Positions 24,001 through 32,786 of a stretch of DNA of 64,000 nt are shown here, piece by piece. The DNA lies in NCBI GenBank assembly GCA_900541125.1, contig UQIK01000005.1, positions 43,127 to 107,126 of the forward strand, given 5' to 3'. The notes below the pieces were generated by a model. That model made no database searches. It saw only the letters and a list, made by a program, of their open reading frames with translations, and was not told the DNA's origin. Position 1 is the first letter of the stretch; the number at the start of each line of letters is the position of its first letter. This DNA is from an uncultured Collinsella sp. (GTDB taxonomy: Bacteria > Actinomycetota > Coriobacteriia > Coriobacteriales > Coriobacteriaceae). A program made the translations under genes and the position numbers.

Positions 24001-24676
24001 TCCGATTCTTCTGACCGCCATCTGCGCCGTGGTCTCGTTCTTTATCGGGGCGATTCCGTTTGGCCTTATCCTGGGCCGCGTGTTCAACCACACCGACATT
24101 CGCAAGGCGGGCTCCGGCAACATCGGCACCACCAACGCACTGCGCGTGGCCGGCCCCAAGGTGGCCGCACTCACGCTGCTGCTCGACTGCCTTAAGGGCG
24201 CCATCTGCGTCCTTATCGCGCGTCCACTCATCGCGAGCGTGGGCTATGGCTTTCCACCGAACATTATGGCGCCTGGAGCCCCCGGCGACTGGATGCTCGG
24301 CGTCATTTGCCTGGCAGCCGTGTGGGGCCATATCTTCTCGCCCTATCTCAACTTCCACGGCGGCAAGGGTATCGCAGTTGGTCTGGGTGTCATCCTCGCC
24401 TGGTACTGGCCTATTGGCCTGTCGCTGCTGGGCATGTTTATCGTGGCCGTCGCCATCACCAAGTACGTGTCGGCGGGCTCGCTTGCCGCCGCCATTGGTC
24501 TTCCCATCGCTGCCTGCGCGGTCTTTCCGTACAGCAGCCTAGGTCTCAAATTCTGCATGGCGATGATCGGCATCACCGTGGTGTGGGCCCATCGTGCGAA
24601 CATCAAAAAGCTCATGACGGGTAAGGAGTCCAAGCTCTCGTTTACCAAGCGCGTCACCGAGCCCGACGATAAGTAG
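23993..24676 (+). CDS. plsY: Acyl-phosphate:glycerol-3-phosphate acyltransferase
   Basis: A 227-residue polytopic membrane protein. Family motifs include F-x-I-G-A-I-P-F-G-L-I-L-G, R-x-x-G-S-G-N-I-G-T-T-N and F-H-G-G-K-G-I-A-V. It transfers an acyl group from acyl phosphate to glycerol 3-phosphate, the first acylation in phospholipid synthesis. It overlaps der by 8 bases, and gpsA, which makes its glycerol-3-phosphate substrate, follows by 9 bases. Confidence 0.95.
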   Translation: MHNPILLTAICAVVSFFIGAIPFGLILGRVFNHTDIRKAGSGNIGTTNALRVAGPKVAALTLLLDCLKGAICVLIARPLIASVGYGFPPNIMAPGAPGDWMLGVICLAAVWGHIFSPYLNFHGGKGIAVGLGVILAWYWPIGLSLLGMFIVAVAITKYVSAGSLAAAIGLPIAACAVFPYSSLGLKFCMAMIGITVVWAHRANIKKLMTGKESKLSFTKRVTEPDDK

Positions 24677-24685
24677 GAGAGAGTC

Positions 24686-25693
24686 ATGAATGTTGCGCTG
24701 ATTGGCTCCGGCTCCTGGGGAACCGCCGTCGCCGGCCTTGCCGCCGCGCGAGCCGAGCGCGTGACCATGTGGGCCCATGGCAAGCAGACGGCCGCTGGCA
24801 TCAACGGCGAGCATCGTAACCCCCGCTACCTTGTGGGCTACGAGCTGCCCGGCAACGTCGTCGCCACCACGGACCTGGTGCAGGCGCTCGACGGTGCCGA
24901 GGCCATCATCTTTGCCGTTCCTTCGACGCACCTTCGCAGCGTGTGCCACCAGGCTGCGCCCTTTGTCGCCGCCGATACCCCGGTGCTCTGCCTCACCAAG
25001 GGAATTGAGCCAGAGTCCGGCCTGCTCATGAGCGAGGTCATCGCCAGCGAGATCGGCAACGAGGCGCGCGTGGCGGCGCTCTCGGGCCCCAACCATGCCG
25101 AGGAGATCTGCCGCGGCGGGCTTTCGGCCGCCGTCATCGCCAGCAAAGATCCGCAGGTAGGGGAGACCTTTAAGGACCTGCTCCTGTCCACGGCCTTCCG
25201 CATCTATCTGTCGCAGGACATGACCGGTGTCGAGGTCTGCGGCGCCATGAAAAATGTCATTGCCATCGTGTGCGGCATCTCCGCCGGCACCGGCGCGGGC
25301 GATAACACGCTCGCCCTCATCATGACGCGCGGCCTAGCCGAGATCAGCCGTCTGGTGCACGCCCGCGGCGGTCAAGCTATGACCTGCATGGGACTTGCCG
25401 GCATGGGCGACCTCATTGCCACCTGCACCTCGGAGCATTCGCGCAACCGCACCTTTGGCTACGAGTTTGCCCACGGCGTGTCGCTCGACGAGTATCAAAC
25501 GCGCACGCATATGGTGGTCGAGGGCGCCGTCGCGGCCCGCAGCGTCAGCGAGCTTGCCCGTTCACTGGGCGTAGACATTCCGCTCACCTTTGCCGTGGAG
25601 CAAACGCTCTACAACGGTGTTACTTTGGATAGGGCGCTCGAGATTCTTACCGATCGCGTCCCCTCTCAAGAGTTCTACGGACTCACCGACTAG
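24686..25693 (+). CDS. gpsA: Glycerol-3-phosphate dehydrogenase [NAD(P)+]
   Basis: A 335-residue protein. The N terminus G-S-G-S-W-G-T-A-V-A is the NAD(P) Rossmann loop, L-S-G-P-N-H-A-E-E and G-A-M-K-N-V-I-A-I are substrate and catalytic motifs (catalytic Lys in the latter), and G-L-A-G-M-G-D-L-I-A-T follows. It reduces dihydroxyacetone phosphate to sn-glycerol 3-phosphate for PlsY. TAGGAGAG precedes the ATG. Confidence 0.95.
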   Translation: MNVALIGSGSWGTAVAGLAAARAERVTMWAHGKQTAAGINGEHRNPRYLVGYELPGNVVATTDLVQALDGAEAIIFAVPSTHLRSVCHQAAPFVAADTPVLCLTKGIEPESGLLMSEVIASEIGNEARVAALSGPNHAEEICRGGLSAAVIASKDPQVGETFKDLLLSTAFRIYLSQDMTGVEVCGAMKNVIAIVCGISAGTGAGDNTLALIMTRGLAEISRLVHARGGQAMTCMGLAGMGDLIATCTSEHSRNRTFGYEFAHGVSLDEYQTRTHMVVEGAVAARSVSELARSLGVDIPLTFAVEQTLYNGVTLDRALEILTDRVPSQEFYGLTD

Positions 25694-25711
25694 CGCAGAA
25701 AGGCTTCTACC

Positions 25712-26383
25712 ATGGGTTCCATCAAAATCGCTCCGTCCGTCCTTTCGGCCGACATGGCCAACCTCAAGGGCGAGCTCGACAAGATCGCCGGTGCCGACTA
25801 CGTGCACTTCGACGTTATGGACGGTCACTTTACCGGCAACCTCACCTTTGGCGTTGACATCCTTAAGGCCGTCAAGCGCTCCACCGACGTGCCGGTCGAT
25901 GCGCACCTGATGGTGTCGAACCCCGACGAGACCGTCGATTGGTATGCCGACGCCGGTGCCGATATGATCACCGTGCACTACGAGGCATCTACGCACCTGC
26001 ACCGCACGCTCACCCATCTGCAGCAGCGCGGCGTTAAGGCCGGCGTAGTGCTCAACCCCGCCACCCCCGTGTGCGTGCTCGAGAGCATCATCGACGTTGT
26101 CGATATGGTGCTGCTCATGAGCGTGAACCCGGGCTTTGGCGGCCAGAGCTTTATCCCGGGCACTTTGCATAAGCTCCACGAGCTTAAGGCCATGTGTGAG
26201 CGTCACGGCGTTTCGCCCCTCATCGAGGTCGACGGCGGCATCTCTTCCAAGAACATTGCCGAGGTCGTCAAGGCCGGCGCCAACGTGCTCGTGGCCGGTT
26301 CTGCCGTATTTAAGTCCGAAGATCCCGCTGCCGAGGTTGCGCTGCTGCAGAAGCTGGGCAACGAGGCTGCACAGGAGGCATAA
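25712..26383 (+). CDS. rpe: Ribulose-phosphate 3-epimerase
   Basis: A 223-residue TIM barrel. Motifs are P-S-V-L-S-A-D, H-F-D-V-M-D-G-H-F, D-A-H-L-M-V, M-S-V-N-P-G-F-G-G-Q and V-D-G-G-I, including the metal-binding His/Asp residues. It interconverts ribulose 5-phosphate and xylulose 5-phosphate. It is 18 bases after gpsA and 6 before the cysteine desulfurase. Confidence 0.94.
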   Translation: MGSIKIAPSVLSADMANLKGELDKIAGADYVHFDVMDGHFTGNLTFGVDILKAVKRSTDVPVDAHLMVSNPDETVDWYADAGADMITVHYEASTHLHRTLTHLQQRGVKAGVVLNPATPVCVLESIIDVVDMVLLMSVNPGFGGQSFIPGTLHKLHELKAMCERHGVSPLIEVDGGISSKNIAEVVKAGANVLVAGSAVFKSEDPAAEVALLQKLGNEAAQEA

Positions 26384-26389
26384 ACCCTT

Positions 26390-27568
26390 ATGACCGCAGG
26401 TCAAAACCGCATACCCGTGAATCTTGACTATGCCGCCTCGACGCCCATGCGCGCCGAGGCGCTCCTTGCGCAGCGCGAGTACGACGACAGCGAGCTTGCG
26501 GGCGTCAACCCCAACTCGCTGCACTCGCTTGGCCGCAAGGCCGCCGCACGCCTGGAAGTCGCCCGTCGCGAAATCGCACGTAGCTTTGGCGCACGCGTTC
26601 GCCCGTCCGAGATCATCCTTACCAACGGCGGCACCGAGGCCAACCAGCTGGCGCTGCTCGGTCTTGCCGAGGGCGCTCGTCAGCGCGATCGCAAGCGTAA
26701 CCGCGTGATCGTGTCGGCGATCGAGCACGATTCGATTCTGGATAACCTGCCGCTGCTGCGTGCCGCCGGCTTTACCGTCGACCTGGTGCAGCCCTGCCGC
26801 ACTGGCTACATAGAGCCCGCCACGCTTGTCGAGCTGCTAGGCGACGACGTGGCGCTCGTGAGCATCATGGTTGCCAACAACGAGACCGGCGTGGTGCAGC
26901 CCATCCGTGAGCTTGCCGCCGCCGCACATGCTGCCGGCGCCCTGTTTCATACCGATGCCATCCAAGGCTACTTGCATATTCCGCTCGATGTCACCGAGCT
27001 GGGCGTCGATGCTATGACCGTTGCCGCTCACAAGATCGGCGGCCCCGTGGCATCCGGCGCACTCTACCTTAAGAACCGCACGCCGCTGCGTCCCCGCATC
27101 TTTGGCGGTGGACAGGAAGCCGGACGTCGCGCGGGCACGCAGGACCTGCGCACGCAATTGGCCTTTGCCGCCGCCGTACGCACGTTGGCGCCCCATGTGG
27201 CCCAGGAGCGCGCGACGCTGCAGGCCCTGTCCGATAAGCTGTACGCCACGCTTACGGCCCACCCGCGCATTCACGACACGATGGGCGACTACGCGCAGGC
27301 CGATCGTCTGCCGGGTATAGTATCGATCTACATTGATGGCATGGACTCCGAGGAGCTCATCGTCAAGCTCGACGCCGCCGGCTTTGAGGTTTCGGCCGGC
27401 TCGGCGTGCTCGAGCGGCAGCATGGACCCGAGCCACGTGCTCAGCGCAATGGGCATTGGTCGCGAGCAGGCGCTAGGCGCACTGCGCATCTCCTTCGATG
27501 ACCGCGTGGACCCGGCTGACCTGGACGACTTTGCCCAGACGCTGCTCTCGATCGTAGGTGCTGCATGA
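26390..27568 (+). CDS. Cysteine desulfurase (IscS/NifS family)
   Basis: A 392-residue class-V aminotransferase-fold PLP enzyme. L-D-Y-A-A-S-T-P-M-R opens it, the PLP lysine lies in V-A-A-H-K-I-G-G-P, and the active-site cysteine in A-G-S-A-C-S-S-G. The early T-N-G-G-T-E-A-N and V-N-N-E-T-G motifs are also present. It removes sulfur from cysteine for iron-sulfur clusters or thiolated tRNA. No scaffold gene is adjacent, so the acceptor is open (IscU, MnmA or ThiI). It overlaps the Nif3-like gene by 4 bases. Confidence 0.92.
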   Translation: MTAGQNRIPVNLDYAASTPMRAEALLAQREYDDSELAGVNPNSLHSLGRKAAARLEVARREIARSFGARVRPSEIILTNGGTEANQLALLGLAEGARQRDRKRNRVIVSAIEHDSILDNLPLLRAAGFTVDLVQPCRTGYIEPATLVELLGDDVALVSIMVANNETGVVQPIRELAAAAHAAGALFHTDAIQGYLHIPLDVTELGVDAMTVAAHKIGGPVASGALYLKNRTPLRPRIFGGGQEAGRRAGTQDLRTQLAFAAAVRTLAPHVAQERATLQALSDKLYATLTAHPRIHDTMGDYAQADRLPGIVSIYIDGMDSEELIVKLDAAGFEVSAGSACSSGSMDPSHVLSAMGIGREQALGALRISFDDRVDPADLDDFAQTLLSIVGAA

Positions 27569-28374
27569 TCGTCGCCGAGCTTGAGCGCGCGCTGCTGGCA
27601 CGCTATCCCAAGGCTGATGCCGAGAGTTGGGACCATGTAGGACTCTCCGTCGGCGACCCTGCCGCGGAGATTACCGGTGTTGCCTGCGCACTCGATGCGA
27701 CCGAGGCTAATGTTCGCCGCGCCTTGGAGGCCGGCGCCAATGTGCTGCTGACGCATCATCCCATCTATATCAAGGCGCCCGAGGCGTTTTGTCCGGCGGA
27801 TTCAGCACACCCCCAATGCAGTGCGGCGCTCTACGAGGCAGCGCGTTGCGGCGTGAGCATTATCTCGCTCCACACCAACCTGGACCGCTCGCACGAAGCC
27901 CGTGTCTGCCTGAGCAAGCTGCTGGGTGCCGCACCCGTGAGCTCACTGGAGCACGTGGACGACCCCGAGGCCACCGGCCTGGGCGCGCTTGCAACGCTCA
28001 ACGACCCGTGCACGCTGCGCGATCTTGCCACCCGTGCTGTCACAGCCTTCGGCAGCGACCCGCGTGTGTGGGGCGAAGCCGATCGCCCGTGCCGCACTGT
28101 CGCCATTTTGGGCGGCTCCCTGGGCGACTTTGGAGAGCTTGCCATCGCCGCGGGCGCGGACGTTGTCGTGACGGGCGAAGCGGGCTACCACGTGGCGCAA
28201 GACCTTGCCTTACGCGGGCTGCCGGTGATCTTGCTCGGCCACGACCGCTCCGAGGAGCCGTTCGTTGATATATTGATGAACTCTGCAGTTGACGCCGGGG
28301 TCGACCCCCGTCATGCGATTAAAATACTGAACCCTTGCCAATGGTGGACTGTGACAAAAGGAGAGAACTTATGA
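27565..28374 (+). CDS. Nif3-like dinuclear metal centre hexameric protein
   Basis: A 269-residue protein of the Nif3/YqfO/YbgI family. L-L-T-H-H-P-I (metal-binding His-His), S-L-H-T-N-L-D and a late G-H-D-R-S-E-E motif fit the metal site. It lacks the extra PII-like insertion seen in longer YqfO forms. The function is not settled; proposals include GTP cyclohydrolase-like or metal-chaperone roles. It overlaps both neighbours by 4 bases, so translation is coupled. Confidence 0.88.
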   Translation: MIVAELERALLARYPKADAESWDHVGLSVGDPAAEITGVACALDATEANVRRALEAGANVLLTHHPIYIKAPEAFCPADSAHPQCSAALYEAARCGVSIISLHTNLDRSHEARVCLSKLLGAAPVSSLEHVDDPEATGLGALATLNDPCTLRDLATRAVTAFGSDPRVWGEADRPCRTVAILGGSLGDFGELAIAAGADVVVTGEAGYHVAQDLALRGLPVILLGHDRSEEPFVDILMNSAVDAGVDPRHAIKILNPCQWWTVTKGENL

Positions 28375-29090
28375 GCGCCGGCGCTACGCTACTCAAGCTG
28401 CAACAGATCGATTTGGAGCTCGCCCGCAACAAGAGCGAACTTGCCAATATGCCGGAGCTCAAGGAGCTCGCTTCCAAGCGCAAGACCTATGTGAAGCTCA
28501 AGTCCGAAATGACCAAGCTCTACGCCCAGCGCAAGGACCTGGATATTGAGCTCGACGATCTCAACACCACCGAGATCCAGACCAATAACGCCATCGAGGC
28601 CGCCAAGAAGCGCCACGTTGATGGCTCTGACTACCGCGAGGTTCAGGACCTGGAGAACGAGCTCGCCACCCTGGCCAAGCGCTTGGACAAGATCGAGCAC
28701 ACCCGCAAAGATGTCGTCGTCGCCCACAAGGAGGCGCTCGACCGCGAGGCTCGCGCGCAGGCCATCATCGCCAAGTTCGAGGAGGGCGTGAAGGCCGACA
28801 CCAAGGCCGCCCGCGCCAAGGCCGCCGACCTCCAGGCACAGATTGACGCCGCCACTAAGGAGCGCACCGCCCTTGCCGCCACGCTGCCGACCGACGTGCT
28901 CACCGACTACGAGCGCCTGCTCAAGCAGTTCCGCGGCCTGGCCGTCGAGACCATCAAGGGCAACATTCCCACCATCTGCCACACCGCGCTCCAGGCATCG
29001 TCCATGAGCGACCTCAACCACGACGGTAGCGAGATCGCGCATTGCCCGTACTGCCACCGCCTGCTGGTGCTTCCCAGCAAGGAAGCTTAA
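28371..29090 (+). CDS. Coiled-coil protein with C-terminal zinc ribbon (CT398-like)
   Basis: A 239-residue protein whose first 170 residues form a long heptad-rich coiled coil with G-S-D-Y-R-E-V near residue 83. A C4-type zinc ribbon (I-C-H near 195, then C-P-Y-C near the end) closes it. This fits the CT398/zinc-ribbon family common beside Nif3 genes, thought to bind nucleic acid or the secretion and flagellar machinery; its role here is unknown. The ATG overlaps the Nif3-like stop codon. Confidence 0.85.
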   Translation: MSAGATLLKLQQIDLELARNKSELANMPELKELASKRKTYVKLKSEMTKLYAQRKDLDIELDDLNTTEIQTNNAIEAAKKRHVDGSDYREVQDLENELATLAKRLDKIEHTRKDVVVAHKEALDREARAQAIIAKFEEGVKADTKAARAKAADLQAQIDAATKERTALAATLPTDVLTDYERLLKQFRGLAVETIKGNIPTICHTALQASSMSDLNHDGSEIAHCPYCHRLLVLPSKEA

Positions 29091-30308
29091 ATGATGACGG
29101 CGGCATCCAACAATTCAATGCAACTTGAGGGAAAAACGATCCTGCTGGGCATTACCGGCGGGATCGCCGCCTATAAGTCGTGCAATATCGTGCGCCTGCT
29201 GCAAAAGCGCGGCGCGCGCGTCAAGGTCGTTATGAGCGAGCATGCCACCGAGTTTGTGGGCCCGCTCACCTTCCGTGCGCTCACCAACGAGCCCGTTGCC
29301 GTGGGCCTATTCGACGATCCCTCCGACCCCATCCACCACATTTCGCTGGCGCAGGAGCCCGATCTGGTGGTCGTGGCACCCGCGACGGCCAATATCATCG
29401 CCAAGATGGCCAACGGCGTCGCCGATGACCTCATCTCCACCACGCTGCTTGCGACGCCGCGACCCATCGTGATCGCACCCGCTATGAACAACGGCATGTG
29501 GAAGGCGCCGGCGACGCAGGCCAACATGGCCACGCTGCGCGAGCGCGGTGTCCATGTGGTGGGTCCGGGCAGCGGCTACCTTGCCTGCGGCGACGTGGAC
29601 ACGGGACGCATGAGCGAGCCCGAGGACATCGTAGAGGCTGTCTGTGAGGTGCTCAACCCCGCGCCACAGGACCTGGCGGGTAAGCGCATCGTAATTACCG
29701 CCGGTCCCACGCACGAGCCGATCGACCCCGTGCGATTCATTGGCAACCGCTCTTCGGGCAAGATGGGCATCGCCCTGGCGGGGGAGGCCGCACGCCGCGG
29801 CGCTGCGGTCACGCTCGTGTTGGGACCGACATCACTCGATGTGCCCTGCGGCGTGGAGTGCGTGCGCGTGCAGACCGCCGCAGAGATGCTCCAGGCGGCC
29901 CTGAGCGCCTTCCAGACGGCCGATGCGGCAATTTGTGCGGCCGCCGTCGCCGACTACACCCCCGCGGCCCCTGCGGACCATAAGCTCAAAAAGGCCAACG
30001 AGCGCCTGGATCGCATCGAACTGGTCGAGACGGTCGATATTTTGGCCGAGCTCTCGCGCCAGAAGGGCGAGCGATGCGTGATCGGATTTGCGGCCGAGAC
30101 CGATAACGTTGTCGAGTACGCAGAGCGCAAATTGGCCCGCAAGGGGTGCGATGTAATAATCGCCAACGATGTCTCACGCACCGATTCGGGCTTTGGGACC
30201 GACACCAACAAGGCCTGGATTGTGAGCACAACGGGTACGCAAGAACTTCCCGTACTAACAAAACCCCAGCTCGCAGATACAATTTTGGACTTGCTTCAAA
30301 AATTGTAA
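29091..30308 (+). CDS. coaBC: Bifunctional phosphopantothenoylcysteine decarboxylase/synthetase
   Basis: A 405-residue fusion. The CoaC half has the flavin fold start G-I-T-G-G-I-A-A-Y-K, the H-H-I-S-L active-site histidine, A-P-A-M-N-N-x-M-W and the G-x-L-A-C-G-x-x-G-x-G-R-M-like cysteine loop. The CoaB half opens with T-A-G-P-T-H-E-P-I-D and has N-R-S-S-G-K-M-G and K-K-x-x-E. It makes 4'-phosphopantetheine on the way to CoA. The start may be either of the paired ATGs at 29091 and 29094. Confidence 0.94.
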   Translation: MMTAASNNSMQLEGKTILLGITGGIAAYKSCNIVRLLQKRGARVKVVMSEHATEFVGPLTFRALTNEPVAVGLFDDPSDPIHHISLAQEPDLVVVAPATANIIAKMANGVADDLISTTLLATPRPIVIAPAMNNGMWKAPATQANMATLRERGVHVVGPGSGYLACGDVDTGRMSEPEDIVEAVCEVLNPAPQDLAGKRIVITAGPTHEPIDPVRFIGNRSSGKMGIALAGEAARRGAAVTLVLGPTSLDVPCGVECVRVQTAAEMLQAALSAFQTADAAICAAAVADYTPAAPADHKLKKANERLDRIELVETVDILAELSRQKGERCVIGFAAETDNVVEYAERKLARKGCDVIIANDVSRTDSGFGTDTNKAWIVSTTGTQELPVLTKPQLADTILDLLQKL

Positions 30309-30316
30309 AAAAGTTC

Positions 30317-30346
30317 TTGCACAAGTCTAAAGTTTCGGGTTAATAT
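30317..30346 (+). promoter_or_regulatory. Promoter of tRNA-Pro
   Basis: TTGCAC (30317-30322), an 18-base spacer and TAATAT (30341-30346), between coaBC and the tRNA. Confidence 0.65.
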
Positions 30347-30388
30347 ATTCCCTGTTGCGAGCGAGAGCAGAGCAACAAACAAAAGCTT

Positions 30389-30465
<77 letters not shown>

Positions 30466-30474
30466 GAAGTTTGC

Positions 30475-30505
30475 AGGTCAGGCACCTAGTGCCTGACCTT
30501 TTTTT
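30475..30505 (+). terminator. Terminator of tRNA-Pro
   Basis: A 10-bp perfect stem (30475-30484 with 30490-30499) and a T-run. Confidence 0.85.
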
Positions 30506-30510
30506 ATGCT

Positions 30511-30540
30511 GGGTCACCAGATGGGTCACGAATGGGTCAC
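30511..30540 (+). repeat. Three direct repeats GGGTCAC behind tRNA-Pro
   Basis: GGGTCAC occurs at 30511-30517, 30523-30529 and 30534-30540, about one helical turn apart, immediately after the terminator. The layout mirrors the triple repeat behind tRNA-Val with a different sequence, and suggests arm-type sites of another integrase. Confidence 0.6.
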
Positions 30541-30786
30541 CGGCTGTTTTTTTAGATGATAAAGACATGCCTTTCTACCCGCCGCGCCCAACCCGGATAG
30601 GTATCCGGCGGTGTCGAACGCCAGTTCATAGCCGTTCAGGGTCGCTTTGCCCAGCAGCACCGCGCCGGGGCAGCGGGTTTCAACTTGATGGATATCAAGG
30701 TTGCTACCGTACGCGAAGTTGATGATCGAGGGTGCAGTCTCGGGGTGACGGGCTGAGGCGTTGTTGCGCTTCTCATTGTACTTCAT
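30526..30786 (-). pseudogene. Truncated gamma-glutamylcyclotransferase/AIG2-like gene
   Basis: An 86-codon leftward frame. From residue 22 it has F-A-Y-G-S-N-L, then R-C-P-G-A, G-K-A-T-L-N-G-Y and F-D-T-A-G-Y, the conserved start of gamma-glutamylcyclotransferase-like (AIG2) proteins. The family is normally 120-160 residues with a catalytic Glu further on; here the frame runs into unrelated sequence and ends within the GGGTCAC repeats. It was probably cut by insertion or excision at the tRNA-Pro site. Confidence 0.6.
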
Positions 30787-31135
30787 GGTTCACGCCTTTC
30801 GGTGTTGTGATGGGCTTCGGTCGCTCGAGCTGATTGCAGCATACAGTCTGAAGCCGAAAAGGCGTGAAAACCTGAGATTGTCATTTTAAGAAATAGAACG
30901 AAAAGGACGGCCATGCACGAAATCGCGCAGGCAGAAAGCGCTGTTCGAGGCGCATCCTGCGAAAGGATACCCGTTCAGAAGGGTTGTTGCCAGTTTTTAT
31001 CGATTCGATTTTTTACGAGCGCACGAAGAGGTTGCGTTTAGAAAAACGCAAGGGCGGCTGTTTTGCCTGTAAGCAAACATGAAATCGGCCGCAGCGGTAC
31101 CGCCTGGGAGGGCGGACGAGGGACTTGGCCGCAAC
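30787..31135 (+). other. Gene-free stretch with imperfect inverted repeat
   Basis: About 350 bases without a gene. It contains an imperfect inverted repeat (30787-30802 with 30854-30872, GGTTCACGCCTTTCGG and its near complement) just upstream of the truncated AIG2-like start, possibly its old operator or leader hairpin. Nothing else stands out. Confidence 0.4.
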
Positions 31136-32098
31136 CTAATCCCCGGGTGCGGCTGCTACGCTCACTACTTGAGAATCGTAGACCGCCCAGTATGTTCCAT
31201 CCAAGAGTCGCAACACGAAACAGCGGTCATCTTTGCCTATTTCGGCGGCGTTTACGCATTTCTGAAGATCGGCGTGGCGCGCGTAGCGGCCGACGAGCTT
31301 ATCTCCATTTACAAGCACGACTTTAAGGTCGAGGCCCATCTTCTCGTACATGACAATGCGATCTAAAACGGACACCTCGCTTGAGTCGAAGTCGGGCCTT
31401 TGCCCACCGCGGCGAATCCCTCGTTCAGTCAATGCCCTGTCGATCCCGCCCTTTGCGTAGTCGCTCAGCTGGGAATAGATTCTGCCAGCGAGATCATCGG
31501 CCAAGACGCGCTCTGGGTCCCCGCCTGACCGTTCCGCTCGAAACTCGCCTAATGCCGACAGCATCAGGTACACCTCATGCAATCGCAGCGGCAGGAAGAT
31601 CGGGTGAGCCGTCGACTTCAGGCCGCCGCGGCTTGTCGGCTCGGCCTTGATGTAGGAGTCGCCAAAACGCACGCCGCCTGCCAGGGCGCTCAGGCGTTTT
31701 TGCACCGCCGTGCGCGAGCAGCCCAGGTACGCGGCGATCGCTTGCTGGGTCATTCCCTTATGCGCCGCTTTGAGCAGCATGAGATTTGCCTCGTCCGTGC
31801 CTATGAACGATTTGTCCAAGTTGTAGTGGCGCTTTTTCAGGGCGCCGCCAATCTCGTTGCCCTTTTCGAACAGCTCGTGCACGCTCAGGAACAATTCATG
31901 GCGGCCGTTGCTTTGGGGGCCTTCCTCTGAGTTGGCATAATCTGCCAGCGCCTTGCAAAACGAGCGATAGTTTTCGTCGGTGACGAAAATGGGCCACTGC
32001 ATGTTGTGAAAGCGTGTGCCTTCACGTGTGTCGGCGAATTTCGCATACGCAGACTCAGGATCGCAACCGACCCTTTCCGCAATTTCCGCAACTCTCAT
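31136..32098 (-). CDS. Unrecognised HTH protein, putative transcriptional regulator
   Basis: A 320-residue soluble protein transcribed leftward; GAAGGGA lies before the ATG. A short HTH-like start (R-V-A-E-I-A-E-R-V-G) is followed near residue 117-132 by a clear helix-turn-helix, T-Q-Q-A-I-A-A-Y-L-G-C-S-R-T-A-V-Q-K-R-L. The C-terminal half is mixed alpha-beta with a V-L-V-N-G-D-K-L-V-G-R-Y strand set near the end that may bind a ligand, loosely like WYL or SH3-type sensor domains. No family is assigned. It stands alone between gene-free regions in an accessory segment. Confidence 0.65.
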   Translation of the reverse strand: MRVAEIAERVGCDPESAYAKFADTREGTRFHNMQWPIFVTDENYRSFCKALADYANSEEGPQSNGRHELFLSVHELFEKGNEIGGALKKRHYNLDKSFIGTDEANLMLLKAAHKGMTQQAIAAYLGCSRTAVQKRLSALAGGVRFGDSYIKAEPTSRGGLKSTAHPIFLPLRLHEVYLMLSALGEFRAERSGGDPERVLADDLAGRIYSQLSDYAKGGIDRALTERGIRRGGQRPDFDSSEVSVLDRIVMYEKMGLDLKVVLVNGDKLVGRYARHADLQKCVNAAEIGKDDRCFVLRLLDGTYWAVYDSQVVSVAAAPGD

Positions 32099-32475
32099 GC
32101 CAATCCCTTCCGCAACCCAATCAGACGCACGAAAAACCTATCAAGCCAGAAGATTGATGTGGCAAAAAAGAAGAAGAGGCATTACACCCCTCCTTCCGGA
32201 CAGCCTGTATCCCGGTTCCCTGCCTGCCAGTTCGCCCTCCCCGAAACCCTCGGGGCGCTATGGGGTCGAGCCCCTCCGCATGGAAAATTCTATCGCGGCC
32301 ATGCCCGCTATGCGTGTCACGCACACCACGCCAAACGTCAGGTTTACCAGCCGGGACTGAGCCCTCTTTCGAGAGCAGGGTTATATTAGCATCTACAAAC
32401 TCGAAAAACCCTGCCGCATTTGAGGAGTACCAAGAAAAAGGTCTACACCTTGAATATCAACCTCATCCGAACAGC
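32099..32475 (+). other. Gene-free stretch upstream of the HTH gene
   Basis: About 380 bases. Leftward it is the leader of the HTH gene. It holds GC-rich hairpins and an 8-bp inverted repeat (32375-32382 with 32407-32414). No known riboswitch or gene could be confirmed. Confidence 0.4.
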
Positions 32476-32513
32476 TCCCGCATTCATCCGAACAAGTACG
32501 GATGAATGCGGGA
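32476..32513 (+). repeat. 15-bp perfect inverted repeat at IS30-like remnant
   Basis: TCCCGCATTCATCCG (32476-32490) and its complement (32499-32513) enclose eight bases. It lies at the start of the IS30-like coding remnant and may be a former element end. Confidence 0.55.
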
Positions 32514-32786
32514 ATCCGATACCCTGAGGGCCGGATCGGCCGAGCCACTGGGCACAAGCGGGACACGGTCCAGAGGATGCCGGGGCGCGGGGTCCCGTGC
32601 GGGGAGATCGCGAGGGAGCCGGGCAGGTCGCCCTCGACGATGAGCGCAGAGATACCGTCGCGCCCACCCACGAAAAGAGGGTTCCCTCGCAGGCGCCGCA
32701 TCCGCACGCCCCCGCAAAGAAACCCTCGCACTCGCATCTCTACCTGCGAACCCGCACGTGCCCTCGCGCACGCGCCGCGGCAGCCG
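32502..32786 (+). pseudogene. IS30-like transposase N-terminal remnant
   Basis: From the ATG at 32502 the frame encodes G-R-I-G-R-A-T-G-H-K-R-D, then a helix-turn-helix G-V-P-C-G-E-I-A-R-E-x-G-R-S-P-S-T-x-S-A-E-I. That last pattern is the typical IS30-family N-terminal DNA-binding domain. The frame becomes Arg/Pro-rich and then runs antisense into the 7beta-HSDH gene, so the DDE core is gone. The assignment is by motif only. Confidence 0.5.

Noticed and set aside
22762..24231. 489-codon leftward frame opposite der/plsY
   Set aside because: Antisense shadow of GTPase genes; no family resemblance.
31063..31366. Two overlapping short rightward frames
   Set aside because: Mostly antisense to the HTH gene end; no ribosome binding site or family.
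32121..32340. Riboswitch-like GC hairpins on the minus strand before the HTH gene
   Set aside because: GGGAA-CCGG-like stretches recall cobalamin elements, but the conserved core boxes are not in place.
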